This document shows positions 26,450-35,566 of a DNA stretch of 60,235 bases, one piece after another. The notes beneath the pieces were generated by a model. The model was not told the DNA's origin. It saw only the letters and a program-made list of their open reading frames with translations, and searched no databases. The position numbers were made by a program, and so were the translations under genes. The DNA is taken from the NCBI RefSeq assembly GCF_017312365.1, contig NZ_BLJI01000028.1:1-60235 (forward strand). The letters are read 5' to 3'. Positions within the stretch are counted from its first letter, which is position 1. Each line of letters opens with the position of its first letter. The stretch comes from Chroococcus sp. FPU101 (lineage in GTDB: Bacteria; Cyanobacteriota; Cyanobacteriia; Cyanobacteriales; Microcystaceae).

Positions 26450-27553
26450 TTAACGACTGATTTGATAGCGCATTCCAGGTAATTGAGTGACTAATCCTAG
26501 TAATTCTAGTTGTAGCAGAATTCCAGAAACATCCCCCGCACTTAATTGACTTTGCTGCACGATCATATCAAAAGATGTGGGATCTGATGCGATCGCCTGA
26601 TACACTCTTGCTAATTCGGGTTCTAAGAAAGGAGGAGTAACGAGAACAGTTTCAGAGGCTAATTGAGGAATAGCCCCCAACATTTCTAATAATTCCTCTT
26701 CTGTAATAATAACCTCTGCGCCTTGATGAACCAACCTCAAACAGCCTCTAGCCGAAGCAACATCAGGAGAATTAGGAAGAGTATAAATATCACGTCCGAA
26801 TTCATTTGCATAACGCGCTGTAATGAGTGACCCCGACTGTTCTGGGGCTTCTAAAACTAAGATCGCTCGGCTTAAACCTGCAATAATACGATTACGGGCA
26901 GGAAAATTCTTTTTATCTGGGAAAGTCTGGGCTGGATATTCGCTTAAAACTAAGCCATTTTGTTGAATTTGCTCATACAATTGACGATGATGATGAGGAT
27001 AAACGACATCGACACCTGTTCCTAACACCGCTATTGTCCGTCCACCCGCATTCATACAGCTTTGATGGGCTTCTCCGTCTATTCCTGCGGCCATTCCAGA
27101 AACAACGGTAAAACCATGATTCGCTAAAGCAATACTAATTCTTTTCGCCCATCTTTTGCCGTGTTCTGTTGGGTGTCTTGTCCCCACAATAGCGACCCTC
27201 GGGGTAAGTCCCTGATTTTCTTTTAAGTCTACTTTTCCTCGATAGTATAAAACAGGAGGAGGGCTAGGAATTTCGAGTAATAAACGCGGGTAGTCGGGGT
27301 CTGCGGGTGTCCAAAAAGTAGGGTTTTTTTGTAGATGTTCTTCGAGTAGTTCTTGTGGGTTGATTTTTTGGCGTGTTTCTAAGACTGTATTAATTAATTT
27401 TGTGCCAAAGCCCTCGATTTCTCCTAAAGTTGTCTTAGAAGTAGACCAAGCCTCGCTCAGAGTTCCGCAGTGTTGGTACACTCGTTTTAATAAGACTGGC
27501 CCAATACCAGCAATTTTCGACCAGGCTAACCAGTAAGCGCGTTCTTCTGTCAA
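26450..27553 (-). CDS. dprA: DNA-processing protein DprA
   Basis: DprA loads RecA onto incoming single-stranded DNA during natural transformation. The 367-residue protein has a helix-hairpin-helix-like N-terminus (KIAGIGPVLLKRVYQ), the Rossmann-type core with IVGTRHPTEHGKRWAKR, VVSGMAAGIDGEAH and VLGTGVDVVYP, and a winged-helix DML1-like C-terminus (about residues 305-365). No ATG precedes the conserved core; the TTG at 27553, whose TTGA overlaps the aminotransferase stop, is the likely start and suggests translational coupling. Confidence 0.95.
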   Translation of the reverse strand: MTEERAYWLAWSKIAGIGPVLLKRVYQHCGTLSEAWSTSKTTLGEIEGFGTKLINTVLETRQKINPQELLEEHLQKNPTFWTPADPDYPRLLLEIPSPPPVLYYRGKVDLKENQGLTPRVAIVGTRHPTEHGKRWAKRISIALANHGFTVVSGMAAGIDGEAHQSCMNAGGRTIAVLGTGVDVVYPHHHRQLYEQIQQNGLVLSEYPAQTFPDKKNFPARNRIIAGLSRAILVLEAPEQSGSLITARYANEFGRDIYTLPNSPDVASARGCLRLVHQGAEVIITEEELLEMLGAIPQLASETVLVTPPFLEPELARVYQAIASDPTSFDMIVQQSQLSAGDVSGILLQLELLGLVTQLPGMRYQISR

Positions 27554-28740
27554 TTTTGCTCCAGTTTAAGAAATGTTGCGATTCTTGCTACGGCTTTTTC
27601 TAAGACATCGGGTTCATGAACTAGGGCAAATCTAACATATCCTTCGCCAGATTTTCCAAATCCTGCACCTGGCGAAAGCGCAACACCTGTTTCTTGGATG
27701 AGTCGTGTACAAAATTCTACAGAACGATTTTCCCAAGGATGAGGCAATTTAGCCCAAATATAAAGGGTTGCTGCTGGTGTCGGCACTTCCCAGCCAATAC
27801 GACGCAAGGCATCGACAAAAACATCACGCCGTTTTTGATAGGTTTTGAGCGTTTCTTGTACGGATTCTTGTGGCCCTTGTAAGGCTGCGATCGCTCCTTG
27901 TAAAATGCCTCTATACTGATTAAAATCCACTGCGGCTTTAATTTGTCGTAGGGCTTTAATGAGTTCTGCATTGCCCACGGCAAAACCAATCCGAAAGCCA
28001 CCCATGTTATAGGATTTAGAAAAAGTATAAAACTCAATTGATACGTCTTTATTCGGGTCAGCCTGTAAGATCGAAGGTGCAGGCGAATTAGAATCAAAAA
28101 CAATATCAAAATAGGGGAAGTCGTGAACTAAAACTAACTGATGTTCTCGACAAAACTGCACTGCTTTTTCAAAAAAGGCTAATGGTGCGATCGCTGTTGT
28201 TGGATTATGAGGATAGCTCAACACCATCATCTTAGCTTGAGCAAGTACTGGGGTCGGAATGTCTTCAAAAATCGGTAAGAAGTCATTTTCTTCTTTGATG
28301 GGCATCGGATAAATTTGTCCACCTGCTAGTGCGACACCCCCCGCGTGGGACGGATAACCAGGATCGAGCAGTAAAGCAAAGTCACCCTCGTTTAAAATGG
28401 CTAAAGGTAGATGGGCAGTTCCTTCCTGAGAGCCAATCAAAGATAAAACTTCAGTTTCAGGGTTGACAAAAACACCAAAACGTGAGGTATACCATTGCGC
28501 GGCAGCCTTTCTAAAATCTTGGGTGCCTTGATGCAAGAGATAGCCGTGAGTCGTTGGATCATGTAAAGCGTCTTGAATCACTTCAATGACATGGGGTGAA
28601 GCCGCTAAATCCGATGATCCAAGAGAAAGATCAATCGTTTCTAAACCTGAAAGTTTAGCTAATGTTTTAGCGCGATCCATATCCGCAAAAACGTTACGAC
28701 TCAGGGATTGAATGCGGTTAGCGAGTTGAAAGGTAGTCAT
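27550..28740 (-). CDS. Class I/II pyridoxal-phosphate aminotransferase
   Basis: The 396-residue protein is a fold-type I aminotransferase. It shows the substrate contact LSLGSSDLA, the cofactor region SQEGTAHLPLA, YPHNPTTA and the catalytic Lys in TFSKSYNMGGFRIGFAVG. It resembles LL-diaminopimelate or succinyldiaminopimelate aminotransferase relatives, but cyanobacteria contain several such paralogues, so a lysine/peptidoglycan precursor role is only possible. Its start overlaps the thioredoxin stop (TAATG) and its stop overlaps dprA, making a tight minus-strand run of trx, aminotransferase, dprA, ureG. Confidence 0.88.
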   Translation of the reverse strand: MTTFQLANRIQSLSRNVFADMDRAKTLAKLSGLETIDLSLGSSDLAASPHVIEVIQDALHDPTTHGYLLHQGTQDFRKAAAQWYTSRFGVFVNPETEVLSLIGSQEGTAHLPLAILNEGDFALLLDPGYPSHAGGVALAGGQIYPMPIKEENDFLPIFEDIPTPVLAQAKMMVLSYPHNPTTAIAPLAFFEKAVQFCREHQLVLVHDFPYFDIVFDSNSPAPSILQADPNKDVSIEFYTFSKSYNMGGFRIGFAVGNAELIKALRQIKAAVDFNQYRGILQGAIAALQGPQESVQETLKTYQKRRDVFVDALRRIGWEVPTPAATLYIWAKLPHPWENRSVEFCTRLIQETGVALSPGAGFGKSGEGYVRFALVHEPDVLEKAVARIATFLKLEQN

Positions 28741-29066
28741 TAGGTTAAAAAAGTTTCAACTAAACTTTGAAGTTGCTGTTTACCGATCGCACCTTCATAA
28801 GATTCTAGAATTGCTTTGTCTTTAATCAGTCTCAGTGCGGGAACACCTTCTACTTTACATTTAGCCACTGATTCAGGGTTGGGATCAACTTCGAGTTTAA
28901 CCACTTTGAGGCGATCGCTATAAGTATCTGCTACCCAACTCACAGACGGCGAAACTAACTTACAAGGGCCACACCAAGAGGCCCAAAAATAGACTAAAAC
29001 AGGCTGTTCTGTGCTGTATACTTCTTGTTCAAATTGTTGATCGGTAATTTCTAAGACTTTACTCAT
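28740..29066 (-). CDS. Thioredoxin
   Basis: A 108-residue single thioredoxin domain with active site WASWCGPCK and the cis-proline loop VEGVPALRLI. It reduces protein disulphides in the cytoplasm. Residues after the active site (LVSPSVSWVADTY) differ from the m-type TrxA, so it is probably one of the additional cyanobacterial thioredoxins. The ATG at 29066 is chosen since GGAGAGATAGC stands at the right distance; an upstream in-frame start lacks this. It is the first gene of the run to ureG. Confidence 0.9.
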   Translation of the reverse strand: MSKVLEITDQQFEQEVYSTEQPVLVYFWASWCGPCKLVSPSVSWVADTYSDRLKVVKLEVDPNPESVAKCKVEGVPALRLIKDKAILESYEGAIGKQQLQSLVETFLT

Positions 29067-29096
29067 GCTATCTCTCCTCATCATTTGTAAGCACAA

Positions 29097-29131
29097 GAGG
29101 GACAAGAATATATTCTATCCTCTTGTCCCTC
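29097..29131 (-). terminator. Perfect 11-base inverted repeat, probable vipp1 terminator
   Basis: GAGGGACAAGA (29097-29107) and its exact complement (29121-29131) flank a 13-base AT-rich loop. It sits just past the vipp1 stop and before the thioredoxin start, both on the minus strand. There is no long T tract after it, so it may instead stabilise the vipp1 mRNA 3' end. Confidence 0.6.
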
Positions 29132-29144
29132 AATTCCTAATCAT

Positions 29145-29918
29145 TTACAATCCATCAAGCTGTTTCCGCAAATCTTCTAATTCAGCATCGACTACTGAGT
29201 CAGAAGCTTGAGTTTTAGCTGGAGTTGTTGATGATGGCAAAGCGGCTGTCGGTTCAGGTGTACCACCTAATTGTGCTTTAAGCATTGCTAGTTCATCGTC
29301 AACATCGCTGCCTGATTCAAGTTGAGCAAATTGTTGCTCAATGCCAAAACCCGCTAATTCACCAATTGCTTGAGATTTAGCCTCTTGTTGTAAGACTTTT
29401 TCTTCCATGCGCTCAAAAGCAGACATGGCGTTCCCTGTATCGATGCCACTAATGGTTTTTTGGAGAGATTCATTAGCCTTAGCGGCCTTAGAACGAGCCA
29501 CCAACATATTTTTCTTGGTTTTGGCTTCAGAAATTTTGCTTTCTAGAGCGATCAGGTTTTTTCTCAGGTTCTCAACGGTAACGCTTTGTCCATCAAGCTG
29601 TTGTTTGAGAATGGTTGCTGTCTCCCCATAAGATTTTTTGCGTTTAAGGGCTTCTCGGGCTAGACTTTCATCTCCTTTAGAAAGAGCTAATTTAGCGCGT
29701 TGCTCCCACTTAACAGACTCAGATTGTTCTTTAGTATATTTTTGTTCAGTTTGTCTTTGTTCGGCGATCGCTCTAGCGACAGCCTGACGTAACTGTACCA
29801 GATCTTCCTGCATATCTAGTACAGCTTGTTCGAGGATCTTTTCAGGATCTTCGGCTTTACTAACCATGTCATTAAGATTGGCTCGAACAACTCGATTTAG
29901 GCGATCAAATAATCCCAT
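29145..29918 (-). CDS. vipp1: Vipp1/IM30 (PspA-family) thylakoid membrane protein
   Basis: Vipp1 forms ESCRT-III-like rings and rods on membranes and is needed for thylakoid biogenesis and repair. The 257-residue protein starts MGLFDRLNRVVRANLNDMV, the amphipathic membrane-binding helix, and continues with long coiled-coil helices (to about residue 215). Beyond the PspA part it has a Pro/Thr/Ser linker and a final helix DAELEDLRKQLDGL (about 244-257), which is the C-terminal extension that marks Vipp1 as opposed to PspA. The gene stands alone between thiD and the thioredoxin gene. Confidence 0.93.
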   Translation of the reverse strand: MGLFDRLNRVVRANLNDMVSKAEDPEKILEQAVLDMQEDLVQLRQAVARAIAEQRQTEQKYTKEQSESVKWEQRAKLALSKGDESLAREALKRKKSYGETATILKQQLDGQSVTVENLRKNLIALESKISEAKTKKNMLVARSKAAKANESLQKTISGIDTGNAMSAFERMEEKVLQQEAKSQAIGELAGFGIEQQFAQLESGSDVDDELAMLKAQLGGTPEPTAALPSSTTPAKTQASDSVVDAELEDLRKQLDGL

Positions 29919-30060
29919 GACGCTTCTTATCCTTTTGTTTGAATCGACAAGATCATTTATGACTGTAGACTTAGGAGCATTAGCCTACTTAATAAAATTT
30001 TAATAGAGATGCCCCATAGCTCTATGTCTTCTAGTTTAATCTAAGCTGAGGTGTCCGTCT

Positions 30061-30861
30061 CTATTGTGATTGTTTGAGGGGAAAAAAGTGACCGACTGGC
30101 CCTGTTCCTTGGCCAATATCTAAACCATATTTTAGAGCCGTTGTCACGTAATCTTTAGCATCAATGACCGCCGTTTTCAGGTCTTTCCCAAGAGTAAGAT
30201 TTGCTGTAATCGCCGCCGCGAGGGTACAACCTGTACCATGAGTGTTTTTAGTTTCGATCTTTTCGGTGGTGAGGGTTTCGTAATTTTTCCCATCAAACCA
30301 AACATCTACCCCTTTTAAGGTTCCCATCAGTCCACCACCTTTAACTAAAACGTTTTTTGCTCCCTTTTGCCAAATCTTTTGGGCCGCAAGCTTCATCTCT
30401 TCTAACGTTTTGATTTCTATGCCACTGAGTAGTTGCGCCTCAAAGCGGTTTGGCGTGACTAATAAAGCATGGGGAATTATGGAATTTTGTAAATAAGCGA
30501 TCGCTTGATCATCAATCAATTGAACGCCAGTCCGAGACACCATCACGGGATCGACTACTAACTGAGTGATCCCCCATTTTTCGATTTGTGCGGCGACTGT
30601 TTTCATAATTCCCTGATTTAGAAGCATTCCAGTTTTGACCGCGTATACTGCTAAATCACTCATCACAGCTTCAATTTGGGCAGCAACGATGGCGGGGTCT
30701 AGGGCGAGGACTTGCGTCACTCCTACGGTATTTTGGGCGGTGATACAGGTAATCGCACTGGCACCGTGAACACAATAAAAAGCAAAGGTGCGTAAATCGG
30801 CTTGAATCCCCGCACCTCCTCCACTATCAGAACCTGCGATCGTCAAGGCACTCTTAAACAT
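30061..30861 (-). CDS. thiD: Hydroxymethylpyrimidine/phosphomethylpyrimidine kinase ThiD
   Basis: ThiD phosphorylates HMP and HMP-P to the pyrophosphate used in thiamine synthesis. The 266-residue ribokinase-fold protein has AGSDSGGGAGIQADLRTF at the start, the substrate lid, and the anion-hole motif GTGCTLAAAI near residue 211. Length matches the kinase without a fused ThiE or TenA. It starts 3 bases after the ftsZ stop, so it is almost certainly read from the ftsQ-ftsZ transcript. This ftsZ-thiD arrangement has no obvious functional logic. Confidence 0.95.
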   Translation of the reverse strand: MFKSALTIAGSDSGGGAGIQADLRTFAFYCVHGASAITCITAQNTVGVTQVLALDPAIVAAQIEAVMSDLAVYAVKTGMLLNQGIMKTVAAQIEKWGITQLVVDPVMVSRTGVQLIDDQAIAYLQNSIIPHALLVTPNRFEAQLLSGIEIKTLEEMKLAAQKIWQKGAKNVLVKGGGLMGTLKGVDVWFDGKNYETLTTEKIETKNTHGTGCTLAAAITANLTLGKDLKTAVIDAKDYVTTALKYGLDIGQGTGPVGHFFPLKQSQ

Positions 30862-30863
30862 CT

Positions 30864-32111
30864 TTATCGATTACCTCGCGGAAACCGTCTTTGTTCGAGG
30901 AATGGGGGTAACTTTGTCGCTTTGCCTGGCTCGGGGTCACTCACAACACTAGGACTAGGACTAGGGCTTGATGTTTGAGTGATAGTTGGGGTAACAATGC
31001 GATTGCCTGACTCTGAGGAAAAGCCCGTCGCAATCACAGTGATTCTGACTTCCCCTTGCATTCGCTCATCAATAACGGCACCAAAAATGATGTTAGCGTT
31101 GGGGTCAACTACTTCGTAAATCGTTTCGGCGGCGGCGTTCACTTCGTGTAGAGTCAAATCATTACCCCCTGTGATGTTTAAGACGACACCTTTGGCACCA
31201 GTAATCGATGATTCTAATAAAGGTGAAGAAATAGCAGCCGTAGCCCCTTCTTTTGCTCTGGATTTTCCAGAACTAACGCCAATTCCCATCAATGCCGATC
31301 CCGCATCAGCCATTACCGCTCGTACATCAGCAAAGTCTACATTCACAAGTCCAGGAATCGTAATAATATCTGAGATCCCTTGTACCCCTTGTCTGAGTAC
31401 ATCATCGGCGATGCGGAATGCTTCTTGTAAAGGTGTATCTTGGGGGATGACGGTTAATAGCTGATTATTGGGAATGATAATTAGAGTATCGACCCGACTT
31501 TGTAAGCTGCCGACTCCCTCATCTGCTTGATTGGTGCGCCGACGACCTTCAAAGGTAAAGGGACGCGTTACGACTCCTACGGTTAAACAGCCTATTTCTT
31601 TGGCGACTTCGGCAACAATTGGGGCTGCACCCGTTCCCGTTCCGCCACCCATGCCCGCCGTAATAAACACTAAATCTGTACTTTCTAGCGCATGAGCAAT
31701 TTCATCTCGTGATTCTTCTGCTGCTTTTTGTCCAATGGCAGGATTACCACCCGCGCCTAGACCTCTTGTCAGTTTTTGTCCGATTTGAAGACGTTGGGGG
31801 GCGGCTGAATTGGATAAAGCTTGAGCGTCGGTATTAATCGCCCAAAATTCAATTCCTGTTAATCCACTGTCAATCATTCGGTTGACGGCATTACATCCCC
31901 CACCGCCTACGCCAATGACTTTGATTTTGGCTACATTAGACGGCACGATTTTGTTACTCCTAGTTTCTTCTCTAGGTGATTTGACGGCTTCATTCATATT
32001 GGGTATCGATAACCCTACATTGTTTAAAGTGAGATAGTTATCCGCGTTTACTGAGGGATCAGCAGGCTCTGAGCTAGATCGCTTATGATTGATTTCATTA
32101 TTTAGTGTCAT
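30864..32111 (-). CDS. ftsZ: Cell division GTPase FtsZ
   Basis: FtsZ polymerises into the Z ring at the division site. The 415-residue protein has the tubulin/FtsZ GTP-binding signature [12 protein letters not shown] (about residues 154-165), the N-terminal [13 protein letters not shown], and the T7 loop [11 protein letters not shown]. It carries an N-terminal extension of about 60 residues before the core, as in other cyanobacteria, and a short C-terminal tail ([12 protein letters not shown]) that may bind membrane tethers. It follows ftsQ on the same strand. Confidence 0.97.
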   Translation of the reverse strand: MTLNNEINHKRSSSEPADPSVNADNYLTLNNVGLSIPNMNEAVKSPREETRSNKIVPSNVAKIKVIGVGGGGCNAVNRMIDSGLTGIEFWAINTDAQALSNSAAPQRLQIGQKLTRGLGAGGNPAIGQKAAEESRDEIAHALESTDLVFITAGMGGGTGTGAAPIVAEVAKEIGCLTVGVVTRPFTFEGRRRTNQADEGVGSLQSRVDTLIIIPNNQLLTVIPQDTPLQEAFRIADDVLRQGVQGISDIITIPGLVNVDFADVRAVMADAGSALMGIGVSSGKSRAKEGATAAISSPLLESSITGAKGVVLNITGGNDLTLHEVNAAAETIYEVVDPNANIIFGAVIDERMQGEVRITVIATGFSSESGNRIVTPTITQTSSPSPSPSVVSDPEPGKATKLPPFLEQRRFPRGNR

Positions 32112-32258
32112 TTTAACTGGAACAAGGTTCTCTGCAATTCTATTATTATTTGGTTATTGTGAGTTAATCTATATAGATTATCATTAACATTAATTTTTTT
32201 AAATTCTTTATGTTACTTTTTTAGGATTTAAAAGTCATTATTTTAAAACCAAAAACGG

Positions 32259-33076
32259 TTAGTCATTTTTTACTAGAGAGTTAAGCGGTTGTTTGGTGGG
32301 CTGTTGTTTGAGTTGAACGACTGGAGAATCTGGGTTACTGACATCAATATAGACAATTTGTTGAATAGGGATTTGCTTTGATAAGTCTCGCATTTTAGCT
32401 AAAATTGATAGCTTTTTCGCTAGTTGTGTTGTGTAGTCCCCAAGGTGAACATTTCCTAATTCTGTAATCAGTACAAGATTACTGTAGTCTTGCCAATCAA
32501 TGGCAAAGATTTTAACTGGAAAATTTTGCAGGAGTGGATAAAGTTTGAGCCAGTAAGGGCGATAATTAGGGCTATAACCTAGAACTTTAAGACTAGGTGG
32601 TTTAAGTCCTTTTTGGGAAAGATTATAGAATTTCTGTGGAATAAAAATCCCTTGCTCATGAGAAATCCCCACTTTTGGTTAGATTGAGCAACTGCAATCG
32701 GTTGTCTTTCTTGAACCTCAATGACGATTTCAGGGGGAAAGAGATGGCGAGTAATAATCGCATTAGCGACAGGTGGACTTTTTTCAAGTTGTTGACTTAA
32801 CTGATGCGTTTCTAGTCGCCAGAGAGATTGAGGATAAGAAAGTGATAGAAGTGAATAAATCATTTGGGGTGACATCAAATATAACCCTTTAACTTCAATT
32901 TGACTGTCTTTTTTAATCATCCAAGCTTTATTAGTCATCATCCACCCCAAACCAACGGCTAGACTAATAATTAGAAAAAAACGCCATAAGGCACTTAATG
33001 TTTTAAAACGGCGTTGACTTACTAGGGTAAGTCGTTGATCTTTAAGAGAATCAGAAGACACAGAAGCGATCGTCAT
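32259..33076 (-). pseudogene. ftsQ: Cell division protein FtsQ, apparent single-base frameshift
   Basis: FtsQ is a bitopic membrane protein linking early and late divisome proteins. The first part (from ATG at 33076) has a membrane helix near residues 30-48 and a POTRA domain (IEVKGLYLMSPQMIYSLL to FPPEIVIEVQERQPIAVA). The frame then breaks near 32670-32676. The adjacent -1 frame, from 32672 to 32259, continues directly with VGISHEQGIFIP and IDWQDYSNLVLITELGNVHLG, the expected FtsQ C-terminal domain. Joined with one extra base in the AAAA run the product would be 272 residues, a normal length. Since ftsQ should be essential, a sequencing error or a ribosomal frameshift is as likely as true loss. 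Confidence 0.8.
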
Positions 33077-33362
33077 GGAAATAAGTACTAACCAGCATCA
33101 AAAGGTTGATGCTATCTTTGTTATAGTTGTTCCATCTAGTTCAAGTCAATTGTCTGAAGTGATGCTCTCGACACAAGACGAATGTAACTTAGAATGATTT
33201 CGATGTTATAACTGTATTAGCCTATTTATTGATTTCTTTCTAACTGCTCAAATCAAACGCTCACGCTTCGTTAAAAGCTTAGTTCTTTCACGGAGTGGAT
33301 TAACGATAAACCGTGAGGGCAGCGTTGAGTATAGCAGTATTCTACCAACATCCTCTAAGCTT

Positions 33363-34664
33363 ATGGTCATGACAAAACGTGGTTTGGTTCTGGGTGCAAC
33401 GGCAGTGGTATTAACGACTGTGGCAGTCACTGGGGCTGGAATGCGACTTTCTCAAAGTCAAGCTTTTTTTCAAGAAAGCCCAAAAGAGTTAATCGATGAA
33501 GTTTGGCAGATTATTGACCGAACTTATTTGGATGGCACCTATAATAAAAATGACTGGCGATCGGTTCGCAGCGAATATCTAGATCGCTCCTATGCTAACT
33601 CTGAGGAAGCTTATAAAGCGATTCGAGAAATGTTACAAAAACTCAATGATCCATATACTCGTTTTATGGAGCCTGATGAGTTTAAAAATATGCAAATAGA
33701 TACCTCTGGCGAATTAACTGGGGTGGGGATTCAAATTACTAAAGATGAAAAAACCAAGCAATTGCTCGTAGTTTCTCCCATAGAAGATACACCTGCTTTT
33801 AAAGCTGGAATTTTAGCCCAAGATGTGATTGTCAAAATTGATGGCAAATCAACAGAAGGCATGGAGTTAGAAGACGCGGTTAATATGATTCGCGGTAAAG
33901 CTGGCACAAATGTGACGATTACGATTAAACGAAAAGAGCAAAACATTGACTACACTTTAACTCGTACTAAAATCGAAATTCATCCCGTTCGTTCTCACAT
34001 TGAAACGTCTCCAGTTGGCAAGGTTGGTTATATTAGGTTGAATCAATTTAGCGCACAAGCTGGTGAAGAAATGCGCTCCGCAATTACTAAGCTAGAATCC
34101 CAAGGCGTTCAAGGTTATATTTTAGATCTCCGCTCTAATCCAGGTGGTTTACTCTACTCTAGTGTGGAAATCGCTCGGATGTGGCTCGATGAAGGCGTAA
34201 TTGTTTCTACAGTTGATCGTAAAGGAGTTGTAGAACGTCAACGGGCTAATAATCGCGCTTTAACTGATAAACCTTTAGTGGTTTTAGTTGATGGAGGTTC
34301 AGCAAGTGCTAGCGAAATTCTTTCGGGGGCTTTGCAGGATCATCATCGGGCTGAATTGGTTGGAACAAAAACCTTTGGTAAGGGTCTAGTACAATCAGTT
34401 CGCAGTCTCGGCGATGGTTCGGGTTTAGCGGTGACGATCGCTAAATATCTTACCCCCAATGGTCGTGATATTAATAAAGAAGGGATTCCACCAGATGTCG
34501 AAGTGACTTTGACGGAAGATGATCGCAAAGCATTACAACAAGATCGTAATAAAATTGGAACTTTTGCTGATCCCCAATTCTCCAAAGCGTTTGAAGTTCT
34601 TAAACCAGAAATCGCCAAGTATAAACAAGGTTCAGGAAATCAAGCGACTAAAGAATCAAATTAA
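33363..34664 (+). CDS. Carboxyl-terminal processing protease (S41, Ctp family)
   Basis: Ctp proteases trim C-termini of exported proteins; CtpA matures the D1 protein of photosystem II in the thylakoid lumen. The 433-residue protein has a signal/anchor segment (about residues 8-25), a PDZ domain (about 110-190; ELTGVGIQI), and the catalytic domain with Ser in GGSASASEILSGAL and Lys in GTKTFGKGLVQ. Cyanobacteria have three paralogues (CtpA, B, C); which one this is cannot be settled from the sequence alone. It is divergent from ftsQ. The start codon could be the ATG at 33363 or the one two codons downstream. Confidence 0.92.
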   Translation: MVMTKRGLVLGATAVVLTTVAVTGAGMRLSQSQAFFQESPKELIDEVWQIIDRTYLDGTYNKNDWRSVRSEYLDRSYANSEEAYKAIREMLQKLNDPYTRFMEPDEFKNMQIDTSGELTGVGIQITKDEKTKQLLVVSPIEDTPAFKAGILAQDVIVKIDGKSTEGMELEDAVNMIRGKAGTNVTITIKRKEQNIDYTLTRTKIEIHPVRSHIETSPVGKVGYIRLNQFSAQAGEEMRSAITKLESQGVQGYILDLRSNPGGLLYSSVEIARMWLDEGVIVSTVDRKGVVERQRANNRALTDKPLVVLVDGGSASASEILSGALQDHHRAELVGTKTFGKGLVQSVRSLGDGSGLAVTIAKYLTPNGRDINKEGIPPDVEVTLTEDDRKALQQDRNKIGTFADPQFSKAFEVLKPEIAKYKQGSGNQATKESN

Positions 34665-34676
34665 ACGAGTTATTTT

Positions 34677-34859
34677 TTATTGGGGTTGGCATTTGCCAGC
34701 CCGAATCAATCCAACTCGTTTGGCGATCGCTTCTGAGTGGGAAGGAAAAGGGCCCCACCAAGTTTCCTCAGTTGGGGTCTCTAGGGGAGTTAATTCAACT
34801 ATTTGACAAATCTCGTTTTCTTTCTTGACAATATACCAAGTTTGTGCATTATCTATCAT
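34677..34859 (-). CDS. Conserved small cyanobacterial protein (60 aa)
   Basis: A 60-residue soluble protein with the motif TWYIVKKENEICQI and a C-terminal WWGPFPSHSEAIAKRVGLIRAGKCQPQ-type end (W-G-P-F, then RVGLIRAGKC). This pattern recurs in small cyanobacterial proteins; in some databases such proteins are labelled as transposase fragments, but nothing here looks like a transposase. No function is known. It converges with the Ctp gene and is divergent from, and overlaps at its start codon, the following membrane protein gene. Confidence 0.75.
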   Translation of the reverse strand: MIDNAQTWYIVKKENEICQIVELTPLETPTEETWWGPFPSHSEAIAKRVGLIRAGKCQPQ

Positions 34860-35232
34860 GACTGACGATGTACCTAACTTTGAACAACAAGTCCAGCGTC
34901 TACATCAATTAACGGTTTGGAGTCGCTGGCTATTTGTTTTAGCGTGTTGGCTAATTTTGGTTCCTATGGGATTATGGAACCTTCGAGAAGAAATCGAACT
35001 GATTAGAGATCATTTTACTTGGACGGCTGTCCGTTTTGGATTAGCCTATCATCTATTTGCTACTCTATGTTTATCTTTTAGTCTGGCGATTACTGCTGCT
35101 GTTTTAGTCTGGCAAAGCCGTAATATCTTACAAGGTTTGCCGATGTCGGAAAAGCGACAACTCATCAAACGAGTTGAAAAAATTCAAGCCATTGGGCCAA
35201 AACATCCGCTTTGGCGTTGGCTGAATCAGTAA
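34858..35232 (+). CDS. Conserved two-helix membrane protein
   Basis: A 124-residue protein with two strong hydrophobic segments, at about residues 20-38 (WLFVLACWLILVPMGLW) and 62-85 (FGLAYHLFATLCLSF region). The C-terminal 35 residues are basic. I do not recognise a named family. The ATG at 34858 is preferred. It overlaps the ATG of the divergent 60-aa gene within the four bases CATG, so the two genes have no intergenic space. Confidence 0.75.
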   Translation: MTDDVPNFEQQVQRLHQLTVWSRWLFVLACWLILVPMGLWNLREEIELIRDHFTWTAVRFGLAYHLFATLCLSFSLAITAAVLVWQSRNILQGLPMSEKRQLIKRVEKIQAIGPKHPLWRWLNQ

Positions 35233-35313
35233 ATAGTGAAAAGTTAATAGTTATTTAAAAGAACAGATGACAGAAATCATTTTTCAACTGTTCACTATCA
35301 ACGATTCACTATT
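35232..35313. repeat. Nested inverted repeat with heptamer units
   Basis: The outer arms AATAGTGAA (35232-35240) and TTCACTATT (35305-35313) are exact complements. Inner arms GAACAG (35261-35266) and CTGTTC (35288-35293) also pair. Within the right arm the heptamer TTCACTA is repeated with a diverged unit between. It lies between two convergent genes and could end both transcripts or be a miniature repeat element. Confidence 0.65.
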
Positions 35314-35317
35314 CACA

Positions 35318-35437
35318 TTACAGATCGCCGCCGCGTAAAAAAAGCAAAAAGACGACGGCCGGCCCAGCTAACATAATAAGAGCAACAAAAGTTAATTGAA
35401 AAATCGGTTCTAGATTAAGGGCTGCGAGTAACTCCAT
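35318..35437 (-). CDS. psb30: Photosystem II protein Psb30 (Ycf12)
   Basis: This 39-residue protein is a single membrane helix of photosystem II. It begins [19 protein letters not shown] and ends with the hydrophobic [16 protein letters not shown], which matches the QLT..AL...AGP.V..LL..RGG.L pattern of Psb30/Ycf12. Psb30 lies at the periphery of the reaction centre near cytochrome b559 and helps stabilise the complex under strong light. The start is supported by CAGGAGACCCC before the ATG. It stands alone with its own upstream region; no other photosystem gene is close. Confidence 0.85.
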   Translation of the reverse strand: MELLAALNLEPIFQLTFVALIMLAGPAVVFLLFLRGGDL

Positions 35438-35566
35438 GGGGTCTCCTGACGCTATCGTGATCAAGGGTTATATATTAAAAAACCAATGTCTATCATACCG
35501 AAGAAGTTTCCCTGCTTTTTCAGTAATGACACAAAAATCTATGAACTTTTATTACAAAGTTAATTT

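Noticed and set aside
34677-34859. Transposase fragment label for the 60-aa protein
   Set aside because: No catalytic DDE segment or flanking repeats; the protein looks complete with its own start and stop.
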